Source: JAENVU01 sp963801105
GTDB lineage: Bacteria; Actinomycetota; Acidimicrobiia; IMCC26256; JAENVU01
Reading direction: 5' to 3'
Assembly (NCBI GenBank): GCA_963801105.1
Contig: CAWDDH010000003.1
Location: forward strand, 2,356,001 to 2,420,000
Length of the DNA stretch: 64,000 bases
Under the pieces are notes generated by a model, which made no database searches, was not told the DNA's origin, and saw only the letters and a list, made by a program, of their open reading frames with translations. Positions within the stretch are counted from its first letter, which is position 1, and each line of letters begins with the position of its first letter. A program made the position numbers and the translations under genes. This document shows, in pieces, positions 61,325 through 64,000 of the stretch.

Positions 61325-62705
61325 ACCTGCGTTCGACCTCTCCGCGCCCCGGCGGATCCACGTCATCGGCGCCGGCGGTGCGGGCATGAGCGCGTACACC
61401 GCGATCCTCGCCGAGCTCGGTCACTCGGTGACCGGCTCCGACATCCGCGACCACCCGCGTCTGGAGCGGCTGCGGCTCCTGGGCGTCGAGTGCTTCGTCG
61501 ACCAGCGGGCGGAGAACCTGCCGGCCGAGTTGGACGCGGTGGTGATCAGCTCGGCGGTGCCCGTCACCAACGTCGAGGTGCGCGCTGCGCGCGACCATGG
61601 CATCCGCGTGCTCACACGGGCGGAGATGCTCGCGGCGATCGTCGGCACCCGGCGCGGTCTTGGTGTCGCCGGCACCCACGGCAAGACGACGACGTCGTCG
61701 ATGATCACGCTGGTCCTGCGCGCGGCGGGACTCGCCCCGAGCTTCCTCATCGGCAGCGAGATGCACGAGGTCGGCACCAACGGCGCGCTCGACGTGGGGG
61801 AGTGGCTCGTCGTCGAAGCCGACGAGAGCGACGGCACGTTTCTCGACCTCCCGCTCGAGGCGGCGCTGGTGACCAACGTCGACAACGATCACCTGTGGTT
61901 CTGGGGCGACGCCACCGCGCTCCGCGACGCGTTCACGCGCTTCGTCGCCCAGATCGGCCGCCTTCCCGTGTTGTGCGCCGACGACCCGCTGCTGGCGGTG
62001 CTCGCGCGGGAGCGCCCGGGGGCCGTCACCTACGGGCTCGGGCCGGATGCCCGCTACCGGGCCGTGGACTATGTGGGCGGTCCCGACGGCTCTCGCTTCG
62101 TGCTCGAGGTCGACGGCGAGGCGCTCGGCGAGGTGCGGCTCCCCGTGATCGGCCGCCACCACGCACAGAACGCGACGGGTGCCGCGGCCATGACGATGGA
62201 GCTCGGCGCCACCTTCGACGACGTGCGACGCGCGCTGGGGCGGTTCGGAGGCGTCGCCCGCCGGTTCCAGCACCGGGGCGAGGTCGACGGCGTCGCGATC
62301 GTCGACGACTACGCGCTGCTCCCGTCCGAGGTCCACGCCACGATCGTCGCCGCGCGCGAGGCGGGCTACCGCCGGATCGTCGTGGTGTTCCAGCCCTTCC
62401 GGTACGTACGCACCGCCGGGATGTGGCCCGAGTTCCGAGACGCCTTCGTGGGCGCCGACCAGGTGATCCTCACCGATGTCTGCGGCTTCCACGAGCCGCC
62501 CATCCCCGGCATCACCGGCGACCTGCTGGTGCGCGCCGTGCTCGATGCCCACCCCGATACGAAGGTGGCCTACTTCCCCCACCGCGCAGAGCTCGCCGAG
62601 CTCGTGCCCCGGTACGCGCGGCCGGGCGACGTGATCCTCACACTCGGCGGGGGAGACATCACCGCGCTGGCCGACGAGCTGGTCGCCCGCCGGGGCGGCG
62701 CGTGA
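61314..62705 (+). CDS. murC: UDP-MurNAc:L-alanine ligase MurC, 463 aa
   Basis: GTG 61314 has GAGGAGG upstream within murG. MurC features are RRIHVIGAGGAGMSAYTAIL, the ATP loop GVAGTHGKTTTSSMITLVLR, VVEADESDGTFLDLPLEAAL and VTNVDNDHLWFWGDATALRD. The C-terminal motif usually DDYxHHPTE is VDDYALLPSEVHATIVAARE: both His residues are replaced by Leu. MurC adds the first L-Ala. Apart from this, the protein is normal in length and intact. Confidence 0.93.
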   Translation: MAAEPAFDLSAPRRIHVIGAGGAGMSAYTAILAELGHSVTGSDIRDHPRLERLRLLGVECFVDQRAENLPAELDAVVISSAVPVTNVEVRAARDHGIRVLTRAEMLAAIVGTRRGLGVAGTHGKTTTSSMITLVLRAAGLAPSFLIGSEMHEVGTNGALDVGEWLVVEADESDGTFLDLPLEAALVTNVDNDHLWFWGDATALRDAFTRFVAQIGRLPVLCADDPLLAVLARERPGAVTYGLGPDARYRAVDYVGGPDGSRFVLEVDGEALGEVRLPVIGRHHAQNATGAAAMTMELGATFDDVRRALGRFGGVARRFQHRGEVDGVAIVDDYALLPSEVHATIVAAREAGYRRIVVVFQPFRYVRTAGMWPEFRDAFVGADQVILTDVCGFHEPPIPGITGDLLVRAVLDAHPDTKVAYFPHRAELAELVPRYARPGDVILTLGGGDITALADELVARRGGA

Positions 62706-63640
62706 CGATGACGGCCGACCTCGCCCCGCTCGCCCGCGCGCTCGAGCGCGCGCTTCCGGGCCGCGTCGCCTTCGACGCGCCGCTCGGCGCGCTCACCACC
62801 TGGCGGGTCGGCGGCACCGCGGCCGTCCTTGTGCGGGCCGAGGCCGCGGCCGACGTCACGACGATCGCGTCGGTGCTGCCGGCAGGCCTCCCGCGGATCG
62901 TGCTCGGGCGCGGCTCGAACCTGCTCGTCGCCGACGCCGGCTTCCCGGGGGTGGTGATCACGCTCGGCCCCGCGTTCGAGGCCGTGACCATCCTGGAACG
63001 TGAGGTCGCAGCCGGTGGTGCGTCGCCGTTGCCGGTGCTCGCCCGGCAGTGCGCGGCCGCCGGTCGGGCCGGGCTGGGCTTCTATGTCGGCATCCCGGGC
63101 TCGGTGGGCGGTGCGGTGCGGATGAACGCGGGTGGGCACGGACGCACGACGGCGGAGGTGGTGCTCGACGCGACGGTCGTGGATCTCGCGGGCGGGGGCT
63201 CGCGCGTGTGGTCGGCGGAGGACCTCGCCTTCGGGGACCGCTGCTCCGCGCTGACCGCCGACCACGTGGTGGTCGGCGCCCGCTTCCGCGTGGCGCCCGG
63301 GAACCCGGAGGCGCTCCGCGCCGAGCTCTCCGACGTCGTCCGGTGGCGGACCGAGCATCAGCCGGGTGGGGCCAATGCCGGCTCGGTGTTCAAGAACCCG
63401 CCCGGTGACACCGCGGGCCGCCTGATCGACGTGGGGGCCGGACTCCGGGGCACGCGGGTCGGCGGGGCGGTGGTCTCGCCGAAGCACGCCAACTTCATCC
63501 AGGCCGGGCCGGGGGCGACCGCAGCCGATGTCCACCACCTGATCACGCTGGTGCGCGACCGTGTGGAGGAGGCAACCGGTGTCCGGCTGGTGCCCGAGGT
63601 GCACCAGATCGGCTTCGACGACCCCGTGAGCGAGCGATGA
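62702..63640 (+). CDS. murB: UDP-N-acetylenolpyruvoylglucosamine reductase MurB, 312 aa
   Basis: GTG 62702 overlaps the murC stop; ATG 62708 is an alternative. FAD-binding features are LGALTTWRVGGTAAVLVRAE, PRIVLGRGSNLLVADAGFPG, GLGFYVGIPGSVGGAVRMNA and GANAGSVFKNPPGDTAGRLI, with the catalytic Ser in GSVFKNP and Glu near VPEVHQIG. It reduces enolpyruvyl-UDP-GlcNAc to UDP-MurNAc using NADPH. It is placed between murC and ftsQ. The stop overlaps the ftsQ ATG. Confidence 0.94.
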   Translation: MTMTADLAPLARALERALPGRVAFDAPLGALTTWRVGGTAAVLVRAEAAADVTTIASVLPAGLPRIVLGRGSNLLVADAGFPGVVITLGPAFEAVTILEREVAAGGASPLPVLARQCAAAGRAGLGFYVGIPGSVGGAVRMNAGGHGRTTAEVVLDATVVDLAGGGSRVWSAEDLAFGDRCSALTADHVVVGARFRVAPGNPEALRAELSDVVRWRTEHQPGGANAGSVFKNPPGDTAGRLIDVGAGLRGTRVGGAVVSPKHANFIQAGPGATAADVHHLITLVRDRVEEATGVRLVPEVHQIGFDDPVSER

Positions 63641-64000
63641 GCACGACCGAGCTGCCGCCGAGCGGCGTGGACGACGAGGCCACCGAGGTCTTCGACGACG
63701 ACGTCGTCGTGATCCTCGACGACACCCATGCCGACGACACCCATGCCGACGACGCCACGAGCACCGGGGACGGAGCGGATCGGGCCGGCCCCGCGCCCGA
63801 CGGCGCCGCGCCGGTCGGGGTGGTGGATCCCCGCATGCGCGAGCGCTGGGTCGCCCAGCGGCGCGAGCAGGGCCAACGACGGCTGCGGCTCCTGGTGGCC
63901 GTGGTCGTCACGGTGTCGGTGCTCGTCCTGGCCTATGTGATCGCGCGCTCGCCGCTGCTCGGCGCGCACACCGTGCGCGTCGAAGGCGCCACGAAGACAC
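63637..64000 (+). CDS. ftsQ: Division protein FtsQ/DivIB, N-terminal part (truncated by window)
   Basis: ATG 63637 overlaps the murB stop. The visible 121 residues have an acidic disordered cytoplasmic part with a direct repeat DDTHADDTHADDA (encoded by two 15-nt units at about 63719-63748), basic residues (RERWVAQRREQGQRRLRLLV), one membrane helix (LLVAVVVTVSVLVLAYVIA) and the beginning of a POTRA domain (SPLLGAHTVRVEGATK). FtsQ links early and late division proteins. The gene continues beyond the window. Confidence 0.9.
   Translation, partial: MSTTELPPSGVDDEATEVFDDDVVVILDDTHADDTHADDATSTGDGADRAGPAPDGAAPVGVVDPRMRERWVAQRREQGQRRLRLLVAVVVTVSVLVLAYVIARSPLLGAHTVRVEGATKT

Overview
The window is a GC-rich chromosomal segment from an actinobacterium, most likely a member of the Acidimicrobiia. 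The evidence is GTG starts with GTGA/ATGA stop-start overlaps, a KstR-type steroid regulator with CYP125, EchA19 and Ltp3/Ltp4-like genes, a PimB-like mannosyltransferase, a mycobacterial-type SOS box, an F420-type luciferase-like oxidoreductase, and a poly-threonine membrane protein of the kind I associate with Acidimicrobiia. The taxon is an inference. No rRNA, tRNA, CRISPR array, transposase or phage gene was recognised.

Layout. 1-2000: a MerR regulator, a small divergent ORF, and a YceI/MarR divergent pair. 1947-6533 (minus): an acyl-CoA catabolic operon of ADP-forming acyl-CoA synthetase, enoyl-CoA hydratase, SCP2-type thiolase and DUF35 protein. 6719-10488 (plus): ferredoxin, ferredoxin reductase, MFS transporter and PimB-like glycosyltransferase. 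10490-11514: a damaged DUF222/HNH gene behind an SOS box. 11616-15433: a DinB/MDMPI-like protein, a membrane protein, an SRPBCC protein, a ROK kinase and an F420-type oxidoreductase. 15413-28853: a KstR-like repressor and KstR-box-linked steroid or acyl-CoA catabolism genes (EchA19-like hydratase, CYP125-like P450, acyl-CoA ligase, tandem DUF35, Ltp4-like and Ltp3-like thiolases). A three-gene minor-pilin operon and a patatin/thioesterase pair lie inside this span. 28903-35752: a secreted alpha/beta hydrolase, HAD, aminotransferase, PlsC acyltransferase, AAC(2')-like acetyltransferase, VOC protein, a second DUF222/HNH gene with repeats, and a sigma-factor remnant carrying a His-encoding microsatellite. 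35830-44457: glycerol kinase, a probable PPi-type phosphofructokinase, TesB, an O-antigen-ligase-like protein, NUDIX, DNA polymerase IV, a Gfo/Idh/MocA oxidoreductase and DUF3040. 44458-48827 (minus): MoxR, DUF58 and transglutaminase operon. 48887-64000 (plus): a small conserved gene, an HNH nuclease, then the division and cell-wall cluster mraZ-rsmH-ftsL-orf42-ftsI-murE-murF-mraY-murD-ftsW-murG-murC-murB-ftsQ, cut off in ftsQ.

Three cross-cutting patterns matter. (1) At least eleven otherwise intact genes, including single-copy murF and murD, are each broken by one extra base (two in the MFS and acyl-CoA synthetase genes). This looks like insertion-biased sequence error, so these genes are annotated across the shift as intact CDS. 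(2) Many genes start 6-8 nt downstream of a TANNNT hexamer with no Shine-Dalgarno, which implies leaderless transcripts. (3) Three KstR-type palindromes mark the repressor gene itself, the P450/EchA19 intergenic region and the acyl-CoA ligase operon, and so define a small local regulon.
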